From the NCBI RefSeq assembly GCF_039534165.1, contig NZ_BAAAUX010000016.1:434001-498000 (forward strand): a stretch of 64,000 bases of DNA, given 5' to 3'. The notes below the pieces were generated by a model that ran no database searches, had not been told where the DNA came from, and worked only from the letters and a program-made list of their open reading frames with translations. The position numbers and the translations under genes are program-made. Position 1 is the stretch's first letter. The number at the start of each line of letters is the position of its first letter. Of the stretch, positions 18,839 to 29,701 are shown piece by piece. The DNA comes from Saccharopolyspora_D taberi. GTDB taxonomy: Bacteria > Actinomycetota > Actinomycetes > Mycobacteriales > Pseudonocardiaceae.

Positions 18839-20058
18839 GCGACGATCTCGGACTGTTCGCAGACGACTCCGGAGAGCCGCCCCGGCCCAGCGGTCGCAGG
18901 CAGGCCCGCGAGGAGCGGGACCGGTTCCGGCGGCGCAGGCGGCGGCGCACGGTGACCGCCCTGGCGGGGCTGTTCGTCCTGCTGCTGGTCGGCGGTGGTG
19001 TCGTCTACGGGGCAAGTCAGTTCCTGCAGATCGGCAGGTTCGAGGACTACCCGGGGCCCGGCACCGGTGAGGCCGTGGTCGAGGTGAAGGCGGGCGACAC
19101 CGTCAGCGCGATCGGCAGCAGCCTCAAGCAGGCGGACGTGGTCGCCAGCACCAAGGCGTTCGTGAAGGCGGCGGAGAACAACCGGCAGATCAACGGCATC
19201 CAGCCGGGCTTCTACCTGATGAAGCAGAAGATGTCCGGGCAGGGGGCGGTCGCGCACATCCTGTCGCCCGCGGCCAAGACCGGGCGGGTGGAGATCCGCG
19301 GTGGGCAGCGGCTGGAGGACCAGCTGACCCCGGACGGCGGGCACTCGCCGGGAATCCTGACCAAGCTCGCCGACGCGACCTGCGCGGGCGCGGGCAGCAA
19401 CCAGTGCACGACGCCGGAGCAGATGCACGAGGTCGCCGCGACGGCGGACCTGGCGAGCCTGGGCGTGCCGGAGTGGGCGATCGAGGGTGCGTCGAAGGCC
19501 GAGCCCAAGCGCAGGCTCGAAGGTCTGCTGATGCCCGGCATCTACGACGTCAAGCCGGGGGAGAAGCCGGACGAGGTGCTGCGGCAGGTGATCACCAGGT
19601 CGGCGGCGCTGCTGGAGGCGGCGGGTCTGCCGCAGGCGGCCGAGGGCACCGGGCACAGCCCGTACGAGGTGCTGATCATCGCCTCGCTGGTGCAGAGCGA
19701 GGGGATCGAGGGCGACTTCCCGAAGGTGTCCCGGGTGATCTACAACCGGCTGACGCACCCGGTGATCAAGCTGGGGCTGGACTCCACGATCAACTACCCG
19801 CTGGACAAGCCGGTCCTGCTGACCAAGCCGGAGGACCGGAAGCGGCCGGGTCCGTACAACACCTACGAGAACTACGGCCTGCCGCCGACGCCGATCTCGA
19901 CGGTGAGCAAGGAAGCCGTCGCGGCGGCGGAGAAGCCGGCCGAGGGGACGTGGAAGTACTTCGTGAAGTGCTACCCGGACGGCACGTCCTGCTTCGCCAA
20001 CAACCAGCAGGAGCACGACGCCTACATCGAGGAGGCCCGCAAACGTGGCGCCTTCTGA
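18835..20058 (+). CDS. mltG: Endolytic peptidoglycan transglycosylase MltG
   Basis: A membrane-anchored enzyme that cuts nascent glycan strands. The 407-residue protein has a basic cytoplasmic N-terminus (RRRRRRR, about 31-38), one transmembrane helix (about 40-60), a LysM-like region (about 80-130) and the YceG catalytic domain. The catalytic Glu289 lies in ASLVQSEG, followed by VSRVIYNRL and the INYP segment. An upstream in-frame start at 18796 is inside ruvX; GTG 18835 overlaps the ruvX stop and gives the expected start. It overlaps aroE by 14 bp. Confidence 0.93.
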   Translation: MSDDLGLFADDSGEPPRPSGRRQAREERDRFRRRRRRRTVTALAGLFVLLLVGGGVVYGASQFLQIGRFEDYPGPGTGEAVVEVKAGDTVSAIGSSLKQADVVASTKAFVKAAENNRQINGIQPGFYLMKQKMSGQGAVAHILSPAAKTGRVEIRGGQRLEDQLTPDGGHSPGILTKLADATCAGAGSNQCTTPEQMHEVAATADLASLGVPEWAIEGASKAEPKRRLEGLLMPGIYDVKPGEKPDEVLRQVITRSAALLEAAGLPQAAEGTGHSPYEVLIIASLVQSEGIEGDFPKVSRVIYNRLTHPVIKLGLDSTINYPLDKPVLLTKPEDRKRPGPYNTYENYGLPPTPISTVSKEAVAAAEKPAEGTWKYFVKCYPDGTSCFANNQQEHDAYIEEARKRGAF

Positions 20059-20899
20059 CCTGCGCAAGGCCGGGGTGGCGGGCAAGCCGATCGAGCACTC
20101 GCTGTCCCCGGTCCTGCACGGAGCCGCCTACGCCGAACTCGGCCTGGACGGCTGGACCTACGAGCGGATCGAGGCGGATGCCGAAGCACTGCCGGGTCTG
20201 GTCGCCGGTCTCGGCCCGGAGTGGGCGGGGCTGTCGGTGACGATGCCGGGCAAGCGGGCGGCGCTCGAACTGGCCGACTCGGTCACCGAACGAGCGGCGG
20301 CAGTGGGAGCGGCCAACACCCTGACCCGCCGCGCGGACGGCACCTGGGCGGCGGACTGCACCGACGTCGAAGGCGTCACCGGCGCCCTGCGAGCGGCCGG
20401 AGGCTTCACCACGGGTCACCGCGCACTGCTGCTGGGCGCGGGCGGCACCGCAGCCGCAGCGCTGGCGGGCTTCGCGGAGCTGGGAATCCGCGAAGTCACC
20501 CTCGCGGTCCGCGAGCCCGCGCGAGCGGGCGAGGCGCTGGAGACCGCGGAGCGGGTCGGCCTGCGGATCCGGACGGAGCGGCTCGACGAAGTCGACCTCG
20601 CGGAGGAGGCGAAGGCCGCCGACGTCGTGGTGTCGACGTTGCCAGCAGGAGCGGTCGACGCCCACGCCGCGCAGCTCGCGACGGCGGAATGCGTACTCGA
20701 CGTCGTGTACCACCCGTGGCCAACACCGCTGGCAAGCGCGGTCGAAGCGGCCGGAGGCCGCTTGGCGACAGGCCTGGACATGCTGCTGCACCAGGCCTTC
20801 GGCCAGGTCGAACAGTTCACCGGCCGGACGGCTCCCCGCAAGGCCATGCGCGACGCGCTGGCAGCAGCCACAGGCGACACAGTGCCGCTCCCGCTGTAA
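20045..20899 (+). CDS. aroE: Shikimate dehydrogenase
   Basis: Reduces 3-dehydroshikimate to shikimate with NADPH, fourth step of aromatic biosynthesis. The 284-residue protein shows the substrate motif SLSPVLHGAAY (about 18-28), catalytic Lys in VTMPGKR, ANTL and the NADP loop GAGGTA (about 132-137). The C-terminus has DMLLHQAFGQ. The GTG start lies within the last codons of mltG. The other shikimate genes are 7 kb downstream, separated by the UvrA/PTS block. Confidence 0.95.
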   Translation: MAPSDLRKAGVAGKPIEHSLSPVLHGAAYAELGLDGWTYERIEADAEALPGLVAGLGPEWAGLSVTMPGKRAALELADSVTERAAAVGAANTLTRRADGTWAADCTDVEGVTGALRAAGGFTTGHRALLLGAGGTAAAALAGFAELGIREVTLAVREPARAGEALETAERVGLRIRTERLDEVDLAEEAKAADVVVSTLPAGAVDAHAAQLATAECVLDVVYHPWPTPLASAVEAAGGRLATGLDMLLHQAFGQVEQFTGRTAPRKAMRDALAAATGDTVPLPL

Positions 20900-20966
20900 G
20901 CAAGGAGCAGGTGGGCCGACAAGGCGAACGCGCCCAGCAAACGTCCCCACCCACAAGGGCGGGGTT

Positions 20967-21109
20967 TGGTTCTCATCCCGTCGACCTGGCAAAGCCCGAT
21001 CAGGCCGTGTCAAGGGGGCACAGACAAGAAGACCGCAGCGTGCCAACACAAACCGGCCCCCTTGACGCGGTCTGATAGCCCTCCGTGGAGGTCGACGGGA
21101 TGAGAACCA
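20967..21109. repeat. Nested inverted repeat (MITE-like or large hairpin element)
   Basis: Outer arms of 21 bp (20967-20987 and 21089-21109, core CTCATCCCGTCGACCT) are perfect inverted copies. Inner arms at about 20999-21019 and 21056-21076 (core GTCAAGGGGGC) match in 19 of 21 positions. The two pairs are separated by unmatched 11-12 bp, leaving a 36-bp centre. The whole 143-bp unit can fold into one long cruciform. It lies between aroE and the convergent uvrA paralogue. No transposase or target-site duplication is obvious. Confidence 0.8.
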
Positions 21110-21147
21110 CCCCAACCGAACCGCAGCGGACCGCCCCCACTCATCCC

Positions 21148-21170
21148 GGAGACCTGCCGGGGGTCTGGGG
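21148..21170. repeat. Dispersed 23-bp repeat, copy 2
   Basis: Identical to 13394-13416, including the AGACC/GGTCT arms. It lies between the nested inverted repeat and the GAACCGGC-type palindromes. Confidence 0.65.
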
Positions 21171-21242
21171 GCGGCGAGCGCCCCAGAACCACGAGCTCAA
21201 AAGAACCCGAACCGGCAGAGCCGCTTCGGCCCCGGAAACCAC

Positions 21243-23642
<2,400 letters not shown>

Positions 23643-23753
23643 GGGTTCTCCGTCCGATGGCGCTCCGGGTTCCCAAAACCCGGCGCGGCGGTAGGGGAAC
23701 CCTATCCGAGTCGGCAGTGTCCACCGGCCGGAACAGAGGGGCAGCGCAACGCA

Positions 23754-23793
23754 GGCAGGCCCCCGCCCCGGGCGATCCGGGCGGGGGCCTGCC
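23754..23793 (-). terminator. ptsH terminator
   Basis: A perfect 15-bp stem (23754-23768 with 23779-23793) and a 10-nt loop start 10 nt after the ptsH stop on the minus strand. It is GC-rich without a U-tract, and separates the PTS operon from the downstream uvrA paralogue. Confidence 0.8.
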
Positions 23794-23802
23794 GGGCCGG
23801 GG

Positions 23803-24072
23803 TCAGTTCTCGTCCAGATCGGAACCGACGAGCTCCACGAGGTGGTCCAGCGCGGCGTCGGCGCCGTCGCCCTCGGCGGAGAGCACGACCTCGTCGCCGT
23901 GGGCCGCGCCCAGCGTCATCAGGCCCAGGATGCTGCCCGCCTCCACCGGCTGCGTGTCGTCCTTGCGGATGGTGATCTTCACCGACTGCGCCGCCGCGGC
24001 CTTGGCCACCAGGGCCGCGGGACGTGCGTGCAGGCCCACCTTGCTGGCCACCGTGACCCGTCGTTCTGGCAT
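23803..24072 (-). CDS. ptsH: Phosphocarrier protein HPr
   Basis: The general PTS phosphocarrier passes phosphate from enzyme I to EIIA. At 89 residues it has normal length, with the active His15 in VGLHARPA and the HPr motif AGSILGLMTLGA around residues 46-57. The equivalent of regulatory Ser46 is present (GSILGL), although kinase regulation is not known in most actinobacteria. It lies 32 bp downstream of the EIIC gene and is likely in the gntR-EIIC-ptsH operon. Enzyme I is not in the window. Confidence 0.96.
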   Translation of the reverse strand: MPERRVTVASKVGLHARPAALVAKAAAAQSVKITIRKDDTQPVEAGSILGLMTLGAAHGDEVVLSAEGDGADAALDHLVELVGSDLDEN

Positions 24073-24104
24073 GGGTCCTCCGTTGTCTGGTCGGGGTTGA
24101 ACGG

Positions 24105-25382
24105 TCAGTTCCTGGCTGCGCCGTCGGGGTCGGACGCGCCGCTTCCCGCATTGTCCGTGCTGGTCGCGGGGGTCGACGATGTGTCAGTCGTCGCATCCGC
24201 GCCCTCGGCCTCGTCCTCCTCGCGACCAGGGGTGCGCAAGTTCCACCTGGTGATGATGAAGCGGAAGAGGAAGTAGTAGACGACCGCGTAGGCCAGGCCG
24301 ATCGGGATCAGCCACAGCGAGTTCTTCGAGATGCCGAAGTTGAGCACGTAGTCGATCGCGCCCGCCGAGAAGCCGAAGCCGGAGTGGATGTCGAGCGCGT
24401 TCACCAGCGCCATCGAGGTGCCGGTGAGCACCGCGTGCACCGCCAGCAGCGGCCAGGCCACGAAGATGAACGAGAACTCCAGCGGCTCGGTGATGCCGGT
24501 GAGGAACGCGGTCAGACCGGTCGCCAGCATCACGCCGCCGACCACCTTGCGCTGCGAGGGCTTGGCGCTGCGCCAGATCGCCAGCGCGGCGGCGGGCAGG
24601 GCGAACATGAAGATCGGGAAGAAGCCGGTCATGAAGGTGCCCGCGGTCGGGTCACCGGCGAAGAAGCGGGAGATGTCGCCCTTCTCGCCGTGGTAGTCGC
24701 CGAACAGGAACCACACGACGTTGTTCGGGATGTGGTGCAGGCCGAAGGGCAGCAGCAGCCGGTTGATCACGCCGTAGATCCCGGCGCCGACCACCGCGCC
24801 GCTGGTGACGACGTCGCTGAAGGCGGTCAGGCCGGCGTCGAACAGCGGGTAAAGCAGGCCCATCACCACGCCGACGAACAGCAGCACGACCGAGGTGATG
24901 ATCGGGACGAACCGGCGCCCGCCGAAGAAGCCCAGGTAGTCGGGGAGCTTGATGCGGTGGTACCGCTGCCACAGCCACGCCGCGACCAGACCGGCCACGA
25001 TGCCGCCGAGCACGCCGTAGGGGCCCTTGTTGAAGGAGGTGCCCTCCTCGGGCTGGGCGATCTCCCACAGCACCCCGGACAGCACCAGGTACCCGACCGC
25101 GGCCGACAGCGCCGTCGACCCGTCGGCCTTCTTGGCGAAGCCGATCGCCACGCCGATGGCGAACAGCAGCGGCAGGTTGTCGAACAGGGCGCCACCGGCC
25201 GCGCCCACGATCCCGGAGACCTTCTCCAGACCGGGCACGGCGCCGAGCAGGTCGTCCTGGCCGAGCCGCTGGAGCAGGGCCGCGGCGGGCAGAACGGCGA
25301 TCGGCAGCATCAGGCTGCGGCCGAGTCTTTGCAGCAGGGCGAACCCCCTGCTGCCCGACGCCTTCGAGGCGCTGGCACTCAT
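24105..25382 (-). CDS. PTS EIIC permease, glucose/N-acetylglucosamine class
   Basis: The membrane permease (425 aa) imports and phosphorylates a sugar together with the EIIB and EIIA proteins across the divergent promoter. About ten hydrophobic segments are visible, with family motifs LGRSLMLPIAVLPAAALL, FGLHHIPNNVVWF and GITEPLEFSF, the last containing the sugar-binding Glu. The acidic Asp/Thr-rich tail (about 390-425) is presumably cytoplasmic. Similarity to actinobacterial NagE2 permeases and a DasR-like operator nearby make N-acetylglucosamine the best guess. Its ATG overlaps the upstream regulator stop by 4 bp. Confidence 0.9.
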   Translation of the reverse strand: MSASASKASGSRGFALLQRLGRSLMLPIAVLPAAALLQRLGQDDLLGAVPGLEKVSGIVGAAGGALFDNLPLLFAIGVAIGFAKKADGSTALSAAVGYLVLSGVLWEIAQPEEGTSFNKGPYGVLGGIVAGLVAAWLWQRYHRIKLPDYLGFFGGRRFVPIITSVVLLFVGVVMGLLYPLFDAGLTAFSDVVTSGAVVGAGIYGVINRLLLPFGLHHIPNNVVWFLFGDYHGEKGDISRFFAGDPTAGTFMTGFFPIFMFALPAAALAIWRSAKPSQRKVVGGVMLATGLTAFLTGITEPLEFSFIFVAWPLLAVHAVLTGTSMALVNALDIHSGFGFSAGAIDYVLNFGISKNSLWLIPIGLAYAVVYYFLFRFIITRWNLRTPGREEDEAEGADATTDTSSTPATSTDNAGSGASDPDGAARN

Positions 25383-26167
25383 CGGTTACCTCCTGGGTGG
25401 GCGGGCCCGGCCGGAACTCCTGTCCGGTCGAGTTGCATCGTGACCTGGTACAGATCGCCTCGGTACCAGGACGTCATGTCTTCGACGGGGCGTCCCTGCG
25501 CGGTGGAGATCCGGCGGAACACCAGAACGGGGCTGCCCGGCCGGACGCCGAGCAGGCGGGCGGTTTCGGGGTCGGCCCCCTCGGCGAGCACGGTCTGCGT
25601 GCCCTGTTCGAGCCGCACGCCGTACCCGCGGTCGAGCAGCGTGTACAGCGACTCGGTCAGCGGCCGGTCGAGCAGGCCGGGCACCCGGTCCGGGTGGTAC
25701 CAGCCGCGCTCGACGGCCATCGGCTCGCCGTCGGCCTTGCGCAGCCGGAACAGCCAGTAGGCCGGGCGGTCCGGGGGCAGGCCGAGCGCTTCGGCGGTGT
25801 CGGCGGGCGGCACCTGCTCGGCGCTGCCGAGCAGTTCGGTCTCCGGGCGCATCCCGCGCCTGCGCATGTCCTCGGTGAACGACGCCAGGTGGAGCGCGGA
25901 GTCGATGCGGGGCCGGTTGGTGAAGGTGCCCTTGCCGCGCACCCGCACCAGCACGCCGTCGGCGACGAGCTGGCCGACGGCCTCGCGGACGGTCAGCCGG
26001 GAGACGCCGTACCGGCAGGCGAGCTCCCGCTCGGAGGGGACCGGGGAACCGGGCAGCAGCTCGTTGGCGGCCAGTTCCCGCAGGATCTCGCGCAGCTGCA
26101 CGTGCTTGGGCAGCGGCCCGTCGCCCAGCGCGTCCGGACCGGGTGCCACCCGGTGTTGTGCGGCCAC
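25379..26167 (-). CDS. GntR/HutC-family regulator, DasR-like
   Basis: The protein (262 aa) has an N-terminal winged HTH (about residues 20-85; PSERELACRYGVSRLTVREA, RGKGTF) and a C-terminal UTRA effector domain (about 100-255; EPMAVERGWYHPDRVP). This is the layout of DasR, which senses glucosamine-6-phosphate or GlcNAc-6-phosphate in streptomycetes. An in-frame GTG at 26206 lacks a ribosome site, while GTG 26167 follows AGGAGG by a few bases and is chosen. It is translationally coupled to the PTS EIIC gene, and a DasR-type operator lies in the divergent promoter. Local autoregulator is the safest call; a global DasR role is possible. Confidence 0.85.
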   Translation of the reverse strand: MAAQHRVAPGPDALGDGPLPKHVQLREILRELAANELLPGSPVPSERELACRYGVSRLTVREAVGQLVADGVLVRVRGKGTFTNRPRIDSALHLASFTEDMRRRGMRPETELLGSAEQVPPADTAEALGLPPDRPAYWLFRLRKADGEPMAVERGWYHPDRVPGLLDRPLTESLYTLLDRGYGVRLEQGTQTVLAEGADPETARLLGVRPGSPVLVFRRISTAQGRPVEDMTSWYRGDLYQVTMQLDRTGVPAGPAHPGGNR

Positions 26168-26277
26168 GTCGCCTCCTGCTGGACTGCGCGCGGGCAGCCC
26201 GGTCACCGATGCTGCGGGGTCGGGTCGAACCCCGCTCGACCGGTTCTGTTCAGTCCACTCCGGTGGTTGGTACTGTC

Positions 26278-26289
26278 CGGTCTAAACCA
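26278..26289. promoter_or_regulatory. DasR-type (dre-like) operator in the divergent PTS promoter
   Basis: CGGTCTAAACCA matches 10 of 12 positions of the DasR core TGGTCTAGACCA. It lies between the gntR-EIIC-ptsH operon (start 26167) and the EIIB-EIIA operon (start 26432), so one bound dimer could control both. The identification uses the published streptomycete consensus from memory, and binding is inferred. Confidence 0.6.
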
Positions 26290-26431
26290 GTCGGATGCGA
26301 ACAATGCGCGGTGGCGCGAGCGGGTGTCAAGGCGGCGCGGGTTTCGTTGCCGCATCGACACCGAGTGACGCAAGATCGGCTTTGGTCGCGGGCGATGAGG
26401 CCCGGACTGGCGATGACGAAGGGAGCACGGG

Positions 26432-26668
26432 GTGGCTGAGAAGAAGGCCGCCGCGATCCTGGCCGCGCTCGGCGGCGGGGAGAACGTGGTGGAGATCGAG
26501 CCGTGCATCACGCGGCTGCGGTGCGAGCTCAAGGACTCCGGCGCGGTCGACGAGGCGGCGCTGAAGTCCGCGGGCGCGCACGGCGTGATGCGGCAGGGCT
26601 CGGTCGTCCAGGTGGTCGTGGGTCCGGAGGCGGACTCGCTGGCCGAGGACATCGAGGACTTGTTGTGA
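26432..26668 (+). CDS. PTS EIIB component (glucose/GlcNAc class)
   Basis: The 78-residue domain protein carries the phosphorylatable Cys25 in the family motif IEPCITRLR. It takes phosphate from EIIA and gives it to the incoming sugar. It is encoded as a free-standing EIIB, as in other actinobacterial GlcNAc systems. The GTG start has GGGAG upstream, and its stop overlaps EIIA by 4 bp. Confidence 0.93.
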   Translation: MAEKKAAAILAALGGGENVVEIEPCITRLRCELKDSGAVDEAALKSAGAHGVMRQGSVVQVVVGPEADSLAEDIEDLL

Positions 26669-27120
26669 CCCTGGAAGTGGGCAGCCCGGTCGGCGGCCTG
26701 GCTGCCCCGATCGCGGAGGTCCCGGACCCGGTGTTCTCCCAGGCCATGGTCGGCCCGGGGGTCGCGGTCAAGCCGGAGGGGGGCAGCGGGGACGCGGTCG
26801 CGCCGATCGCGGGCACGGTCGCCACGCTGCACCCGCACGCCTTCGTGGTCGCCTCGCCGGAGGGCCCGGCGGTGCTGGTGCACCTCGGCATCGACACGGT
26901 CAAGCTCAAGGGCGAGGGGTTCACCCTGCACGTGGCCAAGGGCGACCAGGTGGCGGCGGGCCAGCCGATCGTGACCTGGAACCCGACCGAGGTGGAGTCC
27001 CACGGCTACTCCTCGATCTGCCCGGTGGTGGCGCTGGACATCGCCGCCGACCGGCTCGCCGACCTGCGCGAGGACGGCCAGGTCGACGCCGGAGACCCCC
27101 TGTTCTCCATCAGCGCTTGA
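26665..27120 (+). CDS. crr: PTS EIIA component, glucose type (Crr-like)
   Basis: The 151-residue protein has the paired histidines His58 (LHPHAF) and His73 (VHLGIDTVKLKGEGF) spaced as in E. coli EIIA-Glc, where the second is phosphorylated. It transfers phosphate from HPr to EIIB. The GTG overlaps the EIIB stop. A longer frame from 26503 only extends into EIIB. A perfect hairpin ends the operon. Confidence 0.94.
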   Translation: MTLEVGSPVGGLAAPIAEVPDPVFSQAMVGPGVAVKPEGGSGDAVAPIAGTVATLHPHAFVVASPEGPAVLVHLGIDTVKLKGEGFTLHVAKGDQVAAGQPIVTWNPTEVESHGYSSICPVVALDIAADRLADLREDGQVDAGDPLFSISA

Positions 27121-27125
27121 CGGCC

Positions 27126-27163
27126 CCGCGGGTCTTCCGGGCGCTGTTCCGGAAGACCCGCGG
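27126..27163 (+). terminator. EIIB-EIIA operon terminator
   Basis: A perfect 15-bp stem (27126-27140 with 27149-27163), 8-nt loop, beginning 5 nt after the EIIA stop. No U-tract follows. Confidence 0.85.
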
Positions 27164-27232
27164 CGCCCGACACGCGCGTGCTCGCGCACCTGATCCGACG
27201 GCCGCGGTCCGGGGTGGCCGACGCTGTCGTTC

Positions 27233-27865
27233 GTGATCGGACTGCTTTCCCTGCTCGGTGCCGTCGCGGGCTTCGCGGCAGGACGTCTCGCCCGGTTGCT
27301 GCTGCTTTCGGTGCGGAGGGGCGTTCCGCCGCCGCGCTGGTGGTGCGAGTCGGCCGTGGCATTGCTGTGGGCGGTCGCCTGCGGCTGGGCCGCCGCGGGC
27401 GGACCGCCGTGGTGGTGGCTGCCGATGCCGCTGGCGCTGGGCTGGCTCGCGGTGCCGCTCGCCGTCTGCGACATCCGCGCCTCGCGGCTGCCCGACGCGC
27501 TGACGCTGCCCGCCTATCCCGGCGCGGCGGCGCTGCTGGGCTTCGCGGCGCTGTTCTCGTCCCGGGACCTGCTCTCCGGAGCGGTGCTGGGCCTGGTGAT
27601 CTTCGCGGGCGGTTACCTCGGCATCCGCGCGGTGTCGCCCGCGGCGCTCGGACCCGGTGACGTGAAGCTGGCCGGAAGCCTCGGAGCCGTGGTCGGCGCG
27701 GTGTCGGTTCCGGCGGTTCCCGCCTGCATGCTCGCGGCGGCGGTGGTGACGTTGCTGCTGCTGCGCGGCAGGCCGGGCGCGGCCGTCGCGCACGGTCCCG
27801 CGATGCTGGCCCCGGCCTGGCTGGCCACCGCGTTCCCCGAGTTGACAGATGCTCGCGTCTGGTGA
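27233..27865 (+). CDS. A24-family prepilin peptidase-like membrane protein
   Basis: The protein (210 aa) is almost wholly membrane-embedded, with about six or seven hydrophobic segments. The two catalytic aspartates of type IV prepilin peptidases appear in AVCDIRASRLPDALT and in the G-x-G-D motif ALGPGDVKLAG. The N-terminal methyltransferase domain of classical enzymes is absent, as is usual in actinobacteria, where such proteins process Flp/tad-type pilins. No pilin or tad gene is in the window. This gene is normally found here, between aroE and aroC, so location says little about substrate. Confidence 0.88.
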   Translation: MIGLLSLLGAVAGFAAGRLARLLLLSVRRGVPPPRWWCESAVALLWAVACGWAAAGGPPWWWLPMPLALGWLAVPLAVCDIRASRLPDALTLPAYPGAAALLGFAALFSSRDLLSGAVLGLVIFAGGYLGIRAVSPAALGPGDVKLAGSLGAVVGAVSVPAVPACMLAAAVVTLLLLRGRPGAAVAHGPAMLAPAWLATAFPELTDARVW

Positions 27866-27922
27866 TGGCAATTCCCACCCGGACGGGTTGCGCGGGCCCT
27901 GACCGTGGCAGGATCTACAGGT

Positions 27923-29128
27923 GTGCTGCGTTGGATGACCGCTGGAGAATCGCACGGCCCCGCCCTGGTCGCGGTGCTGGAGGGAATGGTCGCGGGGGTC
28001 GCGGTGACCACCGCCGACATCGCCGCCGAGCTGGAACGCCGCAAGCTCGGCTTCGGCCGCAGCCCGCGGATGAACTTCGAGGCCGACGAGCTGGAGATCA
28101 TCGGTGGTGTCCGGCACGGGCGCACCCAGGGCGGCCCGGTCGCGGTCCGCATCGCCAACACCGAGTGGCCCAAGTGGGAGCAGGTGATGGCGGCCGACCC
28201 GGTCGACCAGGACGTGCTGTCCTCGCTCGCCCGCAACGAGCCGCTGACCCGGCCGCGGCCCGGCCACGCCGACCTGCCGGGCATGCAGAAGTACGGCTTC
28301 GAGGAGTCGCGGCCGGTGCTGGAGCGCGCGAGCGCGCGGGAGACCGCGGCGCGGGTCGCGGTGGGCACCGTCGCGCGGCAGTTCCTGCGTCAGCTGCTCG
28401 GGGTGGAGATCGTCAGCCACGTCGTCAGCCTCGGCGGGGTCACCGCCGAGAGCGACCACCTGCCCGGCCCCGGTGACCTCGGGGTCATCGACCAGAACCC
28501 GGTCCGCGCCTTCGGCGACGCCGCGACCGAGCGGATGATGGCCGAGGTCGACGCGGCCAAGAAGGACGGCGACACCCTCGGCGGCGTCGTCGAGGTCATC
28601 GCCTACGACCTGCCCCCGGGCCTGGGCTCGCACGTGCACTGGGACCGCAAGCTCGACGCCCGGCTCGCGGGCGCGCTGATGAGCATCCAGGCCATCAAGG
28701 GCGTGGAGATCGGCGAGGGCTTCGCCAACGCGGCGCGGCGCGGGAGCGCGGCGCACGACGAGATCTACCCGGCCGAGGGCGAGCGCTGGGTGCGGCGCGG
28801 CAGCAACCGCGCGGGCGGCCTGGAGGGCGGCATCACCAACGGCGAGCCGCTGATCGTGCGCGCCGCCAAGAAGCCGATCTCCAGCCTGCCCCGCGCGCTG
28901 TCCACGGTCGACGTCGTGACCGGTGAGCCCGCGCAGGCGATGCACCAGCGCTCGGACATCACCGCGGTGCCGCGCGCGGCCGTGGTCGCCGAGTCGATGG
29001 TCGCGCTGGTGCTGGCCGAGGCGGCGCTGGAGAAGTTCGGCGGCGACTCGCTGCCCGAGACCCGCCGCAACGTGGAGAGCTACCTGGCCGGTCTGCGGGA
29101 GCGGGCGGAGAAGCGGAAGGTGCGCTGA
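27923..29128 (+). CDS. aroC: Chorismate synthase
   Basis: Makes chorismate from EPSP using reduced FMN. The 401-residue protein begins LRWMTAGESHGPALVAVLEG and carries the other signatures, with catalytic His in GRPRPGHADL (here RPRPGHADL) and ERASARETAARVA. An in-frame upstream start at 27905 would add six residues; GTG 27923 fits the family. CAGGAT at 27909-27914 is a possible -10 giving a near-leaderless transcript. It is the first gene of aroC-aroK-aroB-aroQ; its stop shares a base with the aroK ATG. Confidence 0.97.
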   Translation: MLRWMTAGESHGPALVAVLEGMVAGVAVTTADIAAELERRKLGFGRSPRMNFEADELEIIGGVRHGRTQGGPVAVRIANTEWPKWEQVMAADPVDQDVLSSLARNEPLTRPRPGHADLPGMQKYGFEESRPVLERASARETAARVAVGTVARQFLRQLLGVEIVSHVVSLGGVTAESDHLPGPGDLGVIDQNPVRAFGDAATERMMAEVDAAKKDGDTLGGVVEVIAYDLPPGLGSHVHWDRKLDARLAGALMSIQAIKGVEIGEGFANAARRGSAAHDEIYPAEGERWVRRGSNRAGGLEGGITNGEPLIVRAAKKPISSLPRALSTVDVVTGEPAQAMHQRSDITAVPRAAVVAESMVALVLAEAALEKFGGDSLPETRRNVESYLAGLRERAEKRKVR

Positions 29129-29664
29129 TGGGACCGCGTGCGGTGGTCGTCGGCCCGCCGGGGGCGGGCAAGACGACGGTCGGCGAGCTGCTGGCCGAGC
29201 GGCTGGAGCTGCCGTTCCGGGACACCGACGCCGACGTGGTGCGAACCGCGGGCAAGCCGATCGCCGACATCTTCACCGGCGAGGGCGAGCCGGTGTTCCG
29301 CGAGCTGGAGGAGCGGGCGGTCGCCACCGCGCTGGCCGAGCACGACGGCGTCCTGTCGCTCGGCGGAGGCGCCGTGCTTTCGGCGCGGACCCGCGCGCTG
29401 CTGGCCGACCAGCCCGTGGTGTTCCTGTCCGTCGGCCTGGCCGAGGGCGCCCGCCGGACCGGGCTGTCGACGGCGCGCCCGCTGCTGGCCGGGGTCAACC
29501 CGCGCGCGACCTTCAAGGCGCTGCTCGACCAGCGGCTCCCGCTCTACCGGGAGGTCGCGACCTGGGAGTTGGTGACCGACCACGTCGAGCCCGAGGCGCT
29601 GGTGGACCAGCTGGTCGAGCGGATCGCGGAACGCCACGCGCACTCGGGGAACGGTCCGGAATGA
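29128..29664 (+). CDS. aroK: Shikimate kinase
   Basis: Phosphorylates shikimate with ATP. The 178-residue P-loop kinase has GPPGAGKTT at residues 9-17, the shikimate-binding FRDTDADV and GGGAVL motifs, and a lid Arg region (RPLLAGVNPR). TGATG overlap couples it to aroC. Confidence 0.96.
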   Translation: MGPRAVVVGPPGAGKTTVGELLAERLELPFRDTDADVVRTAGKPIADIFTGEGEPVFRELEERAVATALAEHDGVLSLGGGAVLSARTRALLADQPVVFLSVGLAEGARRTGLSTARPLLAGVNPRATFKALLDQRLPLYREVATWELVTDHVEPEALVDQLVERIAERHAHSGNGPE

Positions 29665-29701
29665 TGCGAGCCAGGATGATGATCTCGAATTGGGGGACAC
29701 G

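Noticed and set aside
20967..21109. Insertion sequence with transposase
   Set aside because: Only 36 bp lie between the inner arms and no transposase fragment is seen, so it can be at most a MITE-like unit.
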